Source of the DNA: an uncultured Bacteroidota bacterium
GTDB taxonomy: Bacteria > Bacteroidota > Bacteroidia > 2-12-FULL-35-15
Direction of reading: 5' to 3'
Length of the DNA: 35,847 nt
NCBI GenBank assembly: GCA_903926385.1
Contig: CAIYIS010000034.1
Span: 1 to 35,847 of the forward strand
Position numbers and translations under genes: made by a program. Shown here in pieces: positions 1-7,884 of the stretch; the first letter of the stretch is position 1, and the number at the start of each line of letters is the position of its first letter. A model generated the notes under the pieces. The model did not search any database. It had not been told where the DNA came from and saw only the letters and a program-made list of their open reading frames with translations.

Positions 1-1
1 A

Positions 2-142
2 TGCAGATTTTACGGTCACTACGGGTTAGCCAAAGCAGATAACTTACTATCTAAACCCGATTGTAATGGAAATCCTTTTGCCGATAGTTCATCGGCAAAA
101 GATTGGAATGGAAAGCGGGTGAGCCCTCGCCACAAGGTGTGA
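2..142 (+). CDS. possible 3' end of an unidentified gene, partial
   Basis: A frame open from the left edge to a TGA at 140-142 would encode 46 residues (ending SPRHKV). I do not recognise a family. From about residue 17 the frame runs through a palindromic intergenic repeat (59-125), so only the first 15 or so residues could be real gene-specific sequence; the tail, with its DCNGNPF and DWNGKRV segments, is repeat-encoded. The gene could equally have no existence and the frame be open by chance. The upstream part lies outside the window, so neither start nor domain can be judged. Confidence 0.25.
   Translation, partial: CRFYGHYGLAKADNLLSKPDCNGNPFADSSSAKDWNGKRVSPRHKV
59..125. repeat. palindromic intergenic repeat with two GATTG-AATGGAAA half-copies
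   Basis: Two related segments, GATTGTAATGGAAATCC (59-75) and GATTGGAATGGAAAGCGGG (101-119), flank a perfect 10-bp hairpin, TTTTGCCGAT (76-85) and ATCGGCAAAA (91-100) with loop AGTTC. The outer ends also pair loosely (ACCCGA near 55, GCGGGT at 115-120). A related sequence occurs inverted at 33748-33768. Repeats of this general kind are common between Bacteroidetes genes. The function is not known to me. Confidence 0.6.
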
Positions 143-237
143 GGATGGTTTACTAATGATTAATTAGTATTGACTATCGAGTATTGATTATCGATTATTG
201 GCTATTGATTATTTAGTATTGCCTACAGCCAATTTCC
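143..237. repeat. A+T-rich short tandem-like repeat
   Basis: From about 161 to 222 the sequence repeats loosely variants of TATTGATTATCGATTATTGG with roughly 15 to 20 bp spacing. It lies between the palindromic repeat and the tatC stop codon. No promoter or terminator is evident in it. Confidence 0.4.
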
Positions 238-1098
238 TTATTCAGCTTTGGCTTTACGTTTCATTTCGTACATGGAAACAAAAATGCTGAGTTCGTAAAG
301 CATATAGAGCGGAAATGCCACGAGCAACTGAGAGGTCATGTCGGGCGAAGGGGTGATAACACCAGCTACAATAAGGATAACCACAATGGCGTGTTTGCGG
401 TATTTGCGCATAAACTGTGGTGACATTAGTCCAAACTTGGTAAGGAAAAATACGATAATGGGTAGTTCAAATATAAGTCCGGTGGCCAGGGTTAGGGTGG
501 TGATGGTGGATATGTAAGAGTCCATGGTAAAGTTGTTTTCGACCATGGCCGATACTTTGTAATTGCCCAGAAAGTTGACCATAAGGGGCACTATAATATA
601 ATACGAAAACAGCACTCCCGACAGGAATAAGCCGGTGGCCGAAATGATAAAAGCAGTGGAAGCTTTTTTCTCTTTATCGAGCAAAGCAGGTTTAATAAAT
701 CGCCACACCTCCCACAACACATAAGGAGCGCCAATGATAAGGCCGGCTATGATAGCTATCCACATTTGCGAAGTAAACTGGTCGGCAAGGCCTAAACTCT
801 GAAGATGGAAGGTGTAATTACCAAAACAAAGGTCGTTACCGTCTTTAAACAGGCCCTGTGCTTGCAGCCAATGGCCCAAGTGGCAAAAAGCACGATAGGT
901 TAAGAAGTCGCTCTTAAGCGGGCCGAAAATTATTTTATCGAATAATATTTCAGGGTAAAAAAAGGTGACAATAGCAATGGCCAATACCACCACTACCATA
1001 CGAAACAGGTGTCCCCTCAGGGCATCAATATGCCCCCAGAACGACATTTCGCCTTCTGCATTTTTTTTATTTCCCGAAAAAAGTCCGAATAGTGCCAT
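238..1098 (-). CDS. tatC: Sec-independent (Tat) protein translocase subunit TatC
   Basis: TatC is the multi-spanning inner-membrane receptor that, with TatA/B, exports folded proteins bearing twin-arginine signal peptides. The 286-residue length suits the family. The N-terminal cytoplasmic motif is present as GHIDALRGH (residues 22-30); the usual HLxELR has Asp one position early and Ala where E. coli has Glu15. A second signal-recognition acid is kept as Glu143 in KPALLDKEKK. The C-terminal block ITPSPDMTSQ followed by FPLYMLYELSIF is typical. Six hydrophobic segments can be followed, with a long first periplasmic loop containing two Cys (residues 72 and 91). ATG at 1098 is the start. No tatA is adjacent; the next gene upstream is a TPR protein on the same strand 118 bp away. 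Confidence 0.95.
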   Translation of the reverse strand: MALFGLFSGNKKNAEGEMSFWGHIDALRGHLFRMVVVVLAIAIVTFFYPEILFDKIIFGPLKSDFLTYRAFCHLGHWLQAQGLFKDGNDLCFGNYTFHLQSLGLADQFTSQMWIAIIAGLIIGAPYVLWEVWRFIKPALLDKEKKASTAFIISATGLFLSGVLFSYYIIVPLMVNFLGNYKVSAMVENNFTMDSYISTITTLTLATGLIFELPIIVFFLTKFGLMSPQFMRKYRKHAIVVILIVAGVITPSPDMTSQLLVAFPLYMLYELSIFVSMYEMKRKAKAE

Positions 1099-1109
1099 TT
1101 AAAGAGGGG

Positions 1110-1117
1110 CAAAGGTA
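1110..1117 (-). promoter_or_regulatory. candidate -7 promoter element of tatC
   Basis: The minus strand reads TACCTTTG, a match to the Bacteroidetes -7 consensus TAnnTTTG, 11 bp before the tatC ATG. Transcription from it would give a leader of only a few bases. No good -33 TTTG is visible at the expected distance. Confidence 0.45.
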
Positions 1118-1216
1118 ATAGAATTTAAGAAATGTAGATTTCTATTACCTAATTTCTAAATGCTGAAGGATAAAAGCCGAATAAACAATCTGTAAGTTTG
1201 CTAAGACAATGCTATT

Positions 1217-2005
1217 TTATTTTGGACTGCTTGTCTTTGCTTTTTCGCCCTGAGCCCAAGCCAGATTATTTTTTGCCAGTTGATTGTTGGGCTCGTATTC
1301 AATAGCTTTTTTAAATAAAGCTATGGCATCGTCTATCTGCCCTTTCATCATAAATGCAGTGCCTATATTATTAAGAGCGCTCACATTCTTTTTGTCAAGG
1401 TCGCCTATTTTGCTCCATACTTCAATGGCTTTGTCGTAGTTTTTTAATTTAAAATAAACCATTCCGTTATCAATATAGTATGCCACATCTTTTTTTGCAT
1501 TCGGTGTTTGTTCTTGTGTTTTAAGGATGGCTTGCAGTTTGTCTTTTTCATCAGTGCCCCATTTCAAATTGTTCTTGGCAAGCTGAAATGTGGGGTCAAT
1601 GCTGAGTGCCTTGGTGCAGGCATCAATTCCTTCCTGATATTGTTGCAACATAATATAGGCTACTCCCAAATTATTGTAAGCAATAGCACTGTTCGGATTG
1701 AGGGCAATGGCTTTTTTTAGATAATCAATACTTCGTCCGGGCATTTGATTGTTGATATAAGCCATCGAAAGGTTAATTAAATTATCGAAGTTAGGATTGG
1801 TGTTTACCAAATTTTCGAGCGTTGGAATATCCGTTTTAGCCGGCTGGCTGGCTGTTTGCTCTGCCTGATTGATAGCAGGTGGTGGTTCAGAGTTTTCGTA
1901 TAAATAAATAAGTGGTGCCAATACAAGGCCTGCTAATATTACAATTTTAAACACACGTGTATTAATTGGAGAGTTTCCGTTTGTGCTGTCGTTATTGGTT
2001 TCCAT
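1217..2005 (-). CDS. membrane-anchored TPR-repeat protein
   Basis: The 262-residue protein starts with a short cytoplasmic tail and one hydrophobic segment (about residues 19-36, FKIVILAGLVLAPLIYLY), then a Pro/Gln-rich linker and two blocks of tetratricopeptide repeats (about 75-145 and 172-250). Typical TPR signatures are AYNNLGVAYIMLQQY and ALNNIGTAFMMKGQ. TPRs mediate protein-protein contacts, so it is probably a periplasmic scaffold. Its TPR tail (NNQLAKNNLAWAQGEKAK) closely resembles the end of the TMTC-like protein at 3767-5845, with the 515-residue glycosyltransferase between them. That suggests a shared partner or a duplicated module. No specific role can be assigned. Confidence 0.8.
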   Translation of the reverse strand: METNNDSTNGNSPINTRVFKIVILAGLVLAPLIYLYENSEPPPAINQAEQTASQPAKTDIPTLENLVNTNPNFDNLINLSMAYINNQMPGRSIDYLKKAIALNPNSAIAYNNLGVAYIMLQQYQEGIDACTKALSIDPTFQLAKNNLKWGTDEKDKLQAILKTQEQTPNAKKDVAYYIDNGMVYFKLKNYDKAIEVWSKIGDLDKKNVSALNNIGTAFMMKGQIDDAIALFKKAIEYEPNNQLAKNNLAWAQGEKAKTSSPK

Positions 2006-2058
2006 TGCTTACTGAATCTGTAATTTAATTGAACTATTTATTATTGTTTGTGCTTTTG

Positions 2059-2090
2059 CAAAGTTACTATCTAATTTATTTTACTGCAAA
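2059..2090 (-). promoter_or_regulatory. Bacteroidetes-type promoter of the TPR gene
   Basis: On the minus strand TTTG (2090-2087) is followed after 20 bases by TAACTTTG (2066-2059). This fits the -33 TTTG / -7 TAnnTTTG pattern and lies about 54 bp before the ATG at 2005. Confidence 0.6.
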
Positions 2091-2097
2091 CCTCACC

Positions 2098-3645
2098 TTA
2101 CTCTGTGGTTCGCGTGATGCCGTTAATAGTATTAGGTATGGGGTTGGCAGCCGTAACACCTTCTCTAAAATATATGTACCAGTGGCAATCCACGCCATAC
2201 ACAGGCGATGATTTGTCGTAAATCTTTTTCATTTGCGCCTCCGGATTTACAATCATTGGATTGGGAATAACCGATGCGTTTCCAAAATAATCGGCCACAG
2301 GCAATGCTTCAAAGAAATTGTAATTCTTCCGCAAGCTAACCAGATAGCCCATTACATAGGCATCCGGATTGTCGTAAGTTACCACACCTTCGGCAGGCGA
2401 TAGTATTCTTGGCCCCCGTGTGGCCGACTGAGGTTGAGTTTTCCAGTGTTCGCTTATGCGTTTGCCGCTTTCGGCCAGTATATCCTGACTTACTATGTAA
2501 TCGTTTAAACTTGTGCGCGGGTAATCCCATGGGTTGCGCGATGGGTTAATGGCGGTGTACATAATATAATGAGTAAGCCATACATTAAATACAACGATGA
2601 TGAGTGAAATGGCTTTTATTGAAAAGGCGAAATAGCGGGAGATATTTGTTAGCTCCTGTTGTTTTACCATATCTGCAAATAAGAAAGCCATCACCGACAT
2701 ATAGGGTACAAACATGCGATAAGAAAACATCATGTGTACAGTGGCCGAACCCATGCCATATAGAAAAATAGCGTAAAGCCCAAAGTAAGCATACCACGAG
2801 TTGCGGAAATGGAGCGATAGCGATAAGCGTAAAGAACGGTTTGCAATACCCCATACAATAATAATAAGGAGCACTACTATAATTCCGGAGCTAACCAGAA
2901 AATCAATTATGTAATTCAGATTTTGAAGTAAGAATGCTCTGTCGCTAAAGCGTGGATGTTTTTCGTAAAATGAAGTAGGGAATATATCTCCATAATAATA
3001 GTTAGAAAATAATAACCAAAGCAAGGGAATGATGGCTGCCATCACACCCCATTTAAAGGCAGATTTCCATCCCAATTTAAAGAATAGGAAAGGGAACAGA
3101 AATGCTATAAATAATATCGCATCGAAACGACAGATAAAACATAGTCCCGACAAGATAGATAAATACAATAGTCTGCGGAAAGTATATTGATGTATTAATT
3201 TGGAAGTAAGTCTAACCATCAGAAACAATATGAGAGAGAGATAAGGTGTTTCCAAACCTCCCATGGTCCATACCATAACAAATGGCGACCCGGCAAATAG
3301 TACAATAAACAATAGCTGAGAAAGTCGTTGTGCTTTAAAATGATTGTACCCTAAAACAGATACTATCAACATGGCAAGTAACGAAACAATTTTGTTGGTG
3401 TAAGGAAGTTCGCGAGTAATAAAATAAAGTATCGACTCGATGATACCATGCAGAGGCGAAGTCATGGCGGTGATGTAGTCGTTAATATTAAATACCCATT
3501 GACCATGCCGTGTTAAATTCATGGCATAGCGCATTAGTATATATGCGTCATCTGCTATAAAATTCCAGAACAACAGGCATTGGCCCAAAACCAAACCAAC
3601 CGAAATGGCTATAACACATGATGCGAATGATGGTAGTTTTGACAT
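2098..3645 (-). CDS. GT-C fold membrane glycosyltransferase (ArnT/AftB-like)
   Basis: This 515-residue, strongly hydrophobic protein begins with a signal-anchor helix and then FIADDAYILMRYAMNL (from residue 30). An acidic pair in the first extracytoplasmic loop is the hallmark of GT-C enzymes that take sugars from polyprenyl-phosphate donors. A TSPL motif follows shortly after (near residue 63), as in related bacterial families. About ten hydrophobic segments follow, then a soluble C-terminal region of roughly 150 residues. Acceptor and sugar cannot be read from sequence. It stands divergent from the TMTC-like gene at 3767 with 121 bp between them, and 92 bp upstream of the TPR gene on the same strand. 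Confidence 0.7.
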   Translation of the reverse strand: MSKLPSFASCVIAISVGLVLGQCLLFWNFIADDAYILMRYAMNLTRHGQWVFNINDYITAMTSPLHGIIESILYFITRELPYTNKIVSLLAMLIVSVLGYNHFKAQRLSQLLFIVLFAGSPFVMVWTMGGLETPYLSLILFLMVRLTSKLIHQYTFRRLLYLSILSGLCFICRFDAILFIAFLFPFLFFKLGWKSAFKWGVMAAIIPLLWLLFSNYYYGDIFPTSFYEKHPRFSDRAFLLQNLNYIIDFLVSSGIIVVLLIIIVWGIANRSLRLSLSLHFRNSWYAYFGLYAIFLYGMGSATVHMMFSYRMFVPYMSVMAFLFADMVKQQELTNISRYFAFSIKAISLIIVVFNVWLTHYIMYTAINPSRNPWDYPRTSLNDYIVSQDILAESGKRISEHWKTQPQSATRGPRILSPAEGVVTYDNPDAYVMGYLVSLRKNYNFFEALPVADYFGNASVIPNPMIVNPEAQMKKIYDKSSPVYGVDCHWYIYFREGVTAANPIPNTINGITRTTE

Positions 3646-3663
3646 AACTTAAATTTGAAAGCC

Positions 3664-3671
3664 CAAATATA
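3664..3671 (-). promoter_or_regulatory. candidate -7 element for the GT-C gene
   Basis: The minus strand reads TATATTTG (TAnnTTTG) 18 bp before the ATG at 3645. The 121-bp gap to the divergent gene at 3767 must hold promoters for both genes. No convincing -33 box was found. Confidence 0.4.
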
Positions 3672-3766
3672 AAAGTTATTCAACTAAATGCACAGAAAAT
3701 GAAATTCTAAAAGAACAAAATAATTACCATTTAAAAAATCTCATTACCTTTATTCGCTCAAAAAAT

Positions 3767-5845
3767 ATGTTGAAACAATTATTTAACCGCTTACCAATAG
3801 CGCATACATTTATTTTTTTGTTACTGCTTACACTAGCTGTAACCATAACTTATTCCAATCACTTTTCTAATTCCTTTCATTTTGACGATTCGCATACCAT
3901 CCAAAATAATTTGTTTATTCAGGATATAAAAAACATACCACTGTTCTTTAAAGATGGCACCACCTTTAGTTCCTTACCTCAAAATCAAAGTTACCGGCCT
4001 GTGGTGTCGGCATCGCTAGCCATAGATTTTTGGCTAGGTAAAGGATATAATTTATTTTATTTTCATCTATCGTCTTTTGTTCTCTTTTTGTTGCAAGGAT
4101 TTCTAATGTTTTTTCTGATATTTAAAATAATTGACAAGTCGTTTCAGAACAGTTGGAACTTTTACATAACCGCATTTGCCACTTCATGGTATATGCTGCA
4201 TCCGGCCAATGCTGAAACAATTAATTACATCATCGCTCGGAGTGATTTGCAGTCTACATTTTTTGTAGTGCTAGCCTTCGTGATGTTTATGTTTTCTCCT
4301 TTTTGCAAAAAGTATTATCTGTATTTACTTCCCATAGCTGTGGGTGTTTTGGCTAAACCTTCGGCAGTAATGTTTGCTCCTCTTCTGTTTTTTTATGTGG
4401 TGTTGTTCGAAGAAAAAATGGCTTTAACCAATTTGCTTCAGAAAGAAAACCTAAGTAAAATGTGGCATGCTGTTAAGGTTGTATTGCCTGCGTTTATTTT
4501 TTGTGCGGTCATGTATAAATGGGTAGATCATTTTACTCCTAAAACCTGGCAATCGGGAGGAACATCGGTTATTGGCTATCTCATTACTCAGCCCTTTGTA
4601 ATCGTGCATTATTTTACCACTTTCTTTTTTCCATTTGGGTTAAGTGCCGATACCGATTGGACTATTTTGCCTTCGATATGGAATATGAAATTCTTTATTG
4701 GTTGTGCATTTATTGTACTGATGATTTTCACTTCCATTTTGTTTTCGAAGGACGAGCGCTTACGCCCCGTTTCGTTTGGTATCATATGGTTTTTTCTGGC
4801 ATTGGTTCCCACCTCCAGCGTTATTCCATTTGCTGAAGTATTAAATGATCATCGTATATTTTTTCCTTACATCGGCCTTACCATTAGTGTATGTTGGTCT
4901 GTAGGATTGTTGTTAAAAAAATATCTGAGTCATTTACCTTCACCAAAAACATATCACCCCAAACTTGTTATGGCTGCTGCGTTGTTGCTGCTTTGCGGAT
5001 ATGCATACGGAGTAAGAGAAAGAAATAAAGTGTGGAACACAGAAGAAACATTATGGAAAGATGTTACTGTTAAAAGTCCGAAAAATGGAAGAGGGTTGAT
5101 GAATTATGGCTTGTCGCAAATGGCAAAAGGAAATTATCCAGAAGCAGAAAAATACTTTTTGCAGGCATTAAGTTTGTGGCCACACTATTCTTTTTTGTTT
5201 GTCAATCTGGGAGTACTCAAAGAGGCAACAGGAGATATTCCAAGTTCAGAGAACTATTTTAAGCAAGCCATACAGTGCGGGGCAGATTACCCTGACACTT
5301 GGTTTTTCTATGGTAAATTTCTCAATGACCAGCATCGAACTTCTGAAGCTATAGGTGCTTTATCAAAAGCAATCGAAATTTCGCCTGCCCACATTGGAGC
5401 ACGTTCGTTACTGATGAAAGTGTATTACGAAACTCAGGACTGGACAAACCTTAGTGCTCTTGCGCAAAATACACTGGGAATAATTCCAGGAAATACTGAA
5501 GCTCAAAATTATTTAAGCAATTCTAAAAACGGCAAGACTACTGCTTCGGTAACGGAAGCTGAAATTAAATCATCTCCTACAGCCGAAAAATATTTAGATT
5601 TGAGTTTGCAATATTATCAAACCGGAAAATTTGAGGACTGTATAAAAGCATGTGAAGAAGCCTTAAAACTAAAACCTGATTATGCAGATGCTTACAGCAA
5701 TATGTGTGCTTCTTATAATCAGTTGAAGCAATGGGATAAGGCAATAGAAACAGGTAGCAAGGCTGTACGAATTAATCCAAATCACAAGCTGGCCAATGGA
5801 AATCTGAACTGGGCAAAATCGGAAAAAGCAAAAGCAATAAAATAA
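3767..5845 (+). CDS. TMTC-like membrane glycosyltransferase with C-terminal TPR repeats
   Basis: The first 420 residues or so form a multi-spanning membrane domain and the remainder a TPR superhelix. FHFDD (residues 37-41) in the first outer loop and HPANAETINYIIARSD (145-160) match the signatures of the TMTC family (CAZy GT105-like), whose animal members O-mannosylate proteins in the secretory pathway; bacterial members are mostly uncharacterised. TPR units begin near residue 440 (NYGLSQMAKGNYPEAEKYF) and the last ones, after residue 600, resemble the separate TPR protein at 1217-2005. The TPRs probably present acceptor proteins to the catalytic domain. The SDR gene starts 4 bp after the stop, so the two are very likely cotranscribed. 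Confidence 0.75.
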   Translation: MLKQLFNRLPIAHTFIFLLLLTLAVTITYSNHFSNSFHFDDSHTIQNNLFIQDIKNIPLFFKDGTTFSSLPQNQSYRPVVSASLAIDFWLGKGYNLFYFHLSSFVLFLLQGFLMFFLIFKIIDKSFQNSWNFYITAFATSWYMLHPANAETINYIIARSDLQSTFFVVLAFVMFMFSPFCKKYYLYLLPIAVGVLAKPSAVMFAPLLFFYVVLFEEKMALTNLLQKENLSKMWHAVKVVLPAFIFCAVMYKWVDHFTPKTWQSGGTSVIGYLITQPFVIVHYFTTFFFPFGLSADTDWTILPSIWNMKFFIGCAFIVLMIFTSILFSKDERLRPVSFGIIWFFLALVPTSSVIPFAEVLNDHRIFFPYIGLTISVCWSVGLLLKKYLSHLPSPKTYHPKLVMAAALLLLCGYAYGVRERNKVWNTEETLWKDVTVKSPKNGRGLMNYGLSQMAKGNYPEAEKYFLQALSLWPHYSFLFVNLGVLKEATGDIPSSENYFKQAIQCGADYPDTWFFYGKFLNDQHRTSEAIGALSKAIEISPAHIGARSLLMKVYYETQDWTNLSALAQNTLGIIPGNTEAQNYLSNSKNGKTTASVTEAEIKSSPTAEKYLDLSLQYYQTGKFEDCIKACEEALKLKPDYADAYSNMCASYNQLKQWDKAIETGSKAVRINPNHKLANGNLNWAKSEKAKAIK

Positions 5846-5849
5846 AATT

Positions 5850-6533
5850 ATGATTATAATCACAGGTATTACTGGCGGTATAGGAAATTATTTATACAAC
5901 GAATATTTTAAGTCAGGCGAAGAAATTATTGGCACTTACCATCTCAACAAACCTGAAGGTAATCAGTATGAAAACTGCCACCCTCTTGATATTACAGATT
6001 GGTTGCAGGCGGAAAGTTTTATGAAAAATATTTCTGGAAAGGCAAAAAATATTACACTTATAAATTGTGCGGGCATTTCGTATAATTCGTTTGCACATAA
6101 ATCAGATGTTTCCGAATGGGCTAATGTTATCAATGTAAATCTGACAGGAACATTTAATTTGATACGGGCAGTGTTGCCTTTGATGCGTGAGCAAAATTTC
6201 GGACGAATAATAAATCTATCTTCAGTGGTTGCACAAACTGGAGTGTTGGGAACATCAGCGTATGCTGCATCCAAGGCCGGACTCAGCGGCCTTATAAAAT
6301 CGGTGGCATTAGAAAACGCACACAAGTCGATTACCATTAATAATATCAATCTAGGATATTTTAAAGTTGGAATGATTAATACCATCCCGGAAGAAATTCA
6401 AGATAAAATAAAATCTAAAATTGCTTTATCTGAATTCGGAGATCCTCAAAATATTTTCAATACAATTCAATACATCCGTGAAACACCATATTTAACAGGT
6501 GTCGGAATCGACCTGAATGGAGGAATGTTATAA
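5850..6533 (+). CDS. short-chain dehydrogenase/reductase, FabG-like
   Basis: The 227-residue protein is a classical SDR of slightly short length. The nucleotide-binding TGITGGIG is at residues 5-12, NCAG at 72-75, catalytic Ser at 124-125 and the YxxxK pair at Tyr138 and Lys142. The C-terminal LTGVGIDLNGGM is also typical. It would reduce or oxidise a hydroxyl/keto group with NAD(P)H, but the substrate is not evident. Because it follows the TMTC-like gene by 4 bp, a role in making or modifying a sugar or lipid donor for that enzyme is more attractive than fatty-acid synthesis; that is inference. Confidence 0.85.
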   Translation: MIIITGITGGIGNYLYNEYFKSGEEIIGTYHLNKPEGNQYENCHPLDITDWLQAESFMKNISGKAKNITLINCAGISYNSFAHKSDVSEWANVINVNLTGTFNLIRAVLPLMREQNFGRIINLSSVVAQTGVLGTSAYAASKAGLSGLIKSVALENAHKSITINNINLGYFKVGMINTIPEEIQDKIKSKIALSEFGDPQNIFNTIQYIRETPYLTGVGIDLNGGML

Positions 6534-6541
6534 TCGTAATT

Positions 6542-6889
6542 TTATTTTTGTTTATCTTTCTCCAGCTTTTCTTTGAGTAAAGCGATATCCTGAGCTAGTT
6601 GTTTGTTTTGTGCATGTAGTTTAGAAACCACAACAGATAAGTGCAGCAAATAAATAAAGACAGCAAAAATAGCACCAGTGAAAACCAGATTAGGTGCCTC
6701 GAAAACACCTAAGGCATGGGCAATAATTTCAAGACCGTTTCTCCACAAAGAAAATAGTATAAGTACGATAGTACATACTATCCACACGATAGAATATTCT
6801 TCACGTAGTTTTCCTTTTATAATTAATCGTGCTATATAAAGCAAAAACAAAATACTTGCAGTAATTGCAATAATCTGAATTCTTACCAT
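6542..6889 (-). CDS. DUF2304 small membrane protein
   Basis: The 115-residue protein has three hydrophobic segments (about 5-23, 33-48 and 66-88) and ends in a charged coiled-coil-like tail (KLHAQNKQLAQDIALLKEKLEK). The conserved core EEYSIVWIVCTIVLILFSLW fits DUF2304, a family often encoded beside DPM1-like GT2 enzymes. Its ATG at 6889 follows the GT2 stop codon by 3 bp, so the pair is translationally linked. I infer that it anchors or activates the GT2 partner at the membrane, much as DPM2/DPM3 do for eukaryotic DPM1. Confidence 0.75.
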   Translation of the reverse strand: MVRIQIIAITASILFLLYIARLIIKGKLREEYSIVWIVCTIVLILFSLWRNGLEIIAHALGVFEAPNLVFTGAIFAVFIYLLHLSVVVSKLHAQNKQLAQDIALLKEKLEKDKQK

Positions 6890-6892
6890 GAC

Positions 6893-7621
6893 TTATTTTT
6901 TTAGAATTAAACTTTTATTTTTTATTCGTGTAAATGTAAACACTATTGCTAAAGAAACTTTAAACATATAATATACCGAAGCAAATTTGCCAATAGAAGA
7001 CACTCCTCCTTGGCGCTCTTTCATCGTTACAGCCTTTTCTCCTATTTTTAATTTGAGTAACGAAAACATAACGATTGCTTCCGGCTCAGGATACTCATCC
7101 GGATAATATTCACTTACTATTTCCAGTGCTTTTTTTCCTAACACTCGATAACCAGAAGTGTTATCGTTAATGGTTACATCTACTAAAAGGCGAATGAGAT
7201 TCTTGAAATAATTAATTCCAAAACGTCTGATAGCTGACGATTGAAAACCTTGATTGGAAATAAATCTCGAACCAATTAATACATCGTATTGCTCATCAAC
7301 AGCAGTTTTGAGAAGTTCAGGAATTTCCTCTGCAGGATGTTGTCCGTCTCCGTCAATCTGAATGGCAAAATCATAATCATTCGCAAACGCATATTTAAAG
7401 CCGGTTTGCACAGCTCCGCCAATTCCAAGGTTAATTGGGAGATAAAGTGCAATGCAGTTTAATGCGGAAATAATTTCTGCAGTACTATCAGTCGAGCAGT
7501 CGTTCACCACCACAACATCGAGTTGTAAATTATTTTCTTTAGCAATTAAATTTATGTTGTTCACTACATCTGCAATCGATTTTTCTTCATTGAAAGCAGG
7601 CACAACTACAGCGATTTTCAT
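6893..7621 (-). CDS. GT2 family glycosyltransferase, polyprenyl-phosphate sugar synthase-like (DPM1-like)
   Basis: The 242-residue protein has the GT-A motifs of the dolichyl-phosphate mannose/glucose synthase group: PAFNEE at residues 8-13, VNDCSTDST (39-47), NLGIGGAVQTG (64-74) and the metal-binding DGDGQH region at 90-95. It lacks the C-terminal pair of transmembrane helices of GtrB-type enzymes; membrane attachment may come from the following DUF2304 protein. The likely reaction is transfer of a sugar from a nucleotide to polyprenyl phosphate on the cytoplasmic face. I take ATG at 7621; a TTG one codon upstream is possible but less likely. Confidence 0.85.
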   Translation of the reverse strand: MKIAVVVPAFNEEKSIADVVNNINLIAKENNLQLDVVVVNDCSTDSTAEIISALNCIALYLPINLGIGGAVQTGFKYAFANDYDFAIQIDGDGQHPAEEIPELLKTAVDEQYDVLIGSRFISNQGFQSSAIRRFGINYFKNLIRLLVDVTINDNTSGYRVLGKKALEIVSEYYPDEYPEPEAIVMFSLLKLKIGEKAVTMKERQGGVSSIGKFASVYYMFKVSLAIVFTFTRIKNKSLILKK

Positions 7622-7807
7622 CAATTATTTTTTTCTCTTATTAAAATAATCTATTCGTTTATTTTATGAATATGGCGTAATATAGACATATTTTCTATAT
7701 TCAAAACAAGTATTTTTATCAAATATATCATACAATTGCGGGGCCTTTCAAAATTTTATCGGGTATTTCATTCACTTGATGGAGTTTTTAATAATTTGTA
7801 TAAAATG

Positions 7808-7842
7808 TTTGGTGCTGTAACAAATATTTATTCTATATTTAC
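7808..7842 (+). promoter_or_regulatory. weak candidate promoter of recQ
   Basis: TTTG at 7808-7811 and TATATTTAC at 7834-7842 resemble -33 and -7 boxes, but the 22-bp spacer is a little long and the -7 ends TTTA rather than TTTG. The recQ ATG lies 42 bp downstream. The rest of the 263-bp gap (7622-7884) is A+T rich with nothing recognisable. Confidence 0.3.
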
Positions 7843-7884
7843 ATTGCAAATTTAAATTAAAAAACAAACAAAAATAACAGAACA

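Noticed and set aside
23-28. TatC lacking the Glu of HLxELR as a sign of altered signal recognition
   Set aside because: Numbers here are TatC residues. The acid is shifted by one (HIDALR), a form I believe occurs in other Bacteroidetes TatC, and the second key Glu143 is present.
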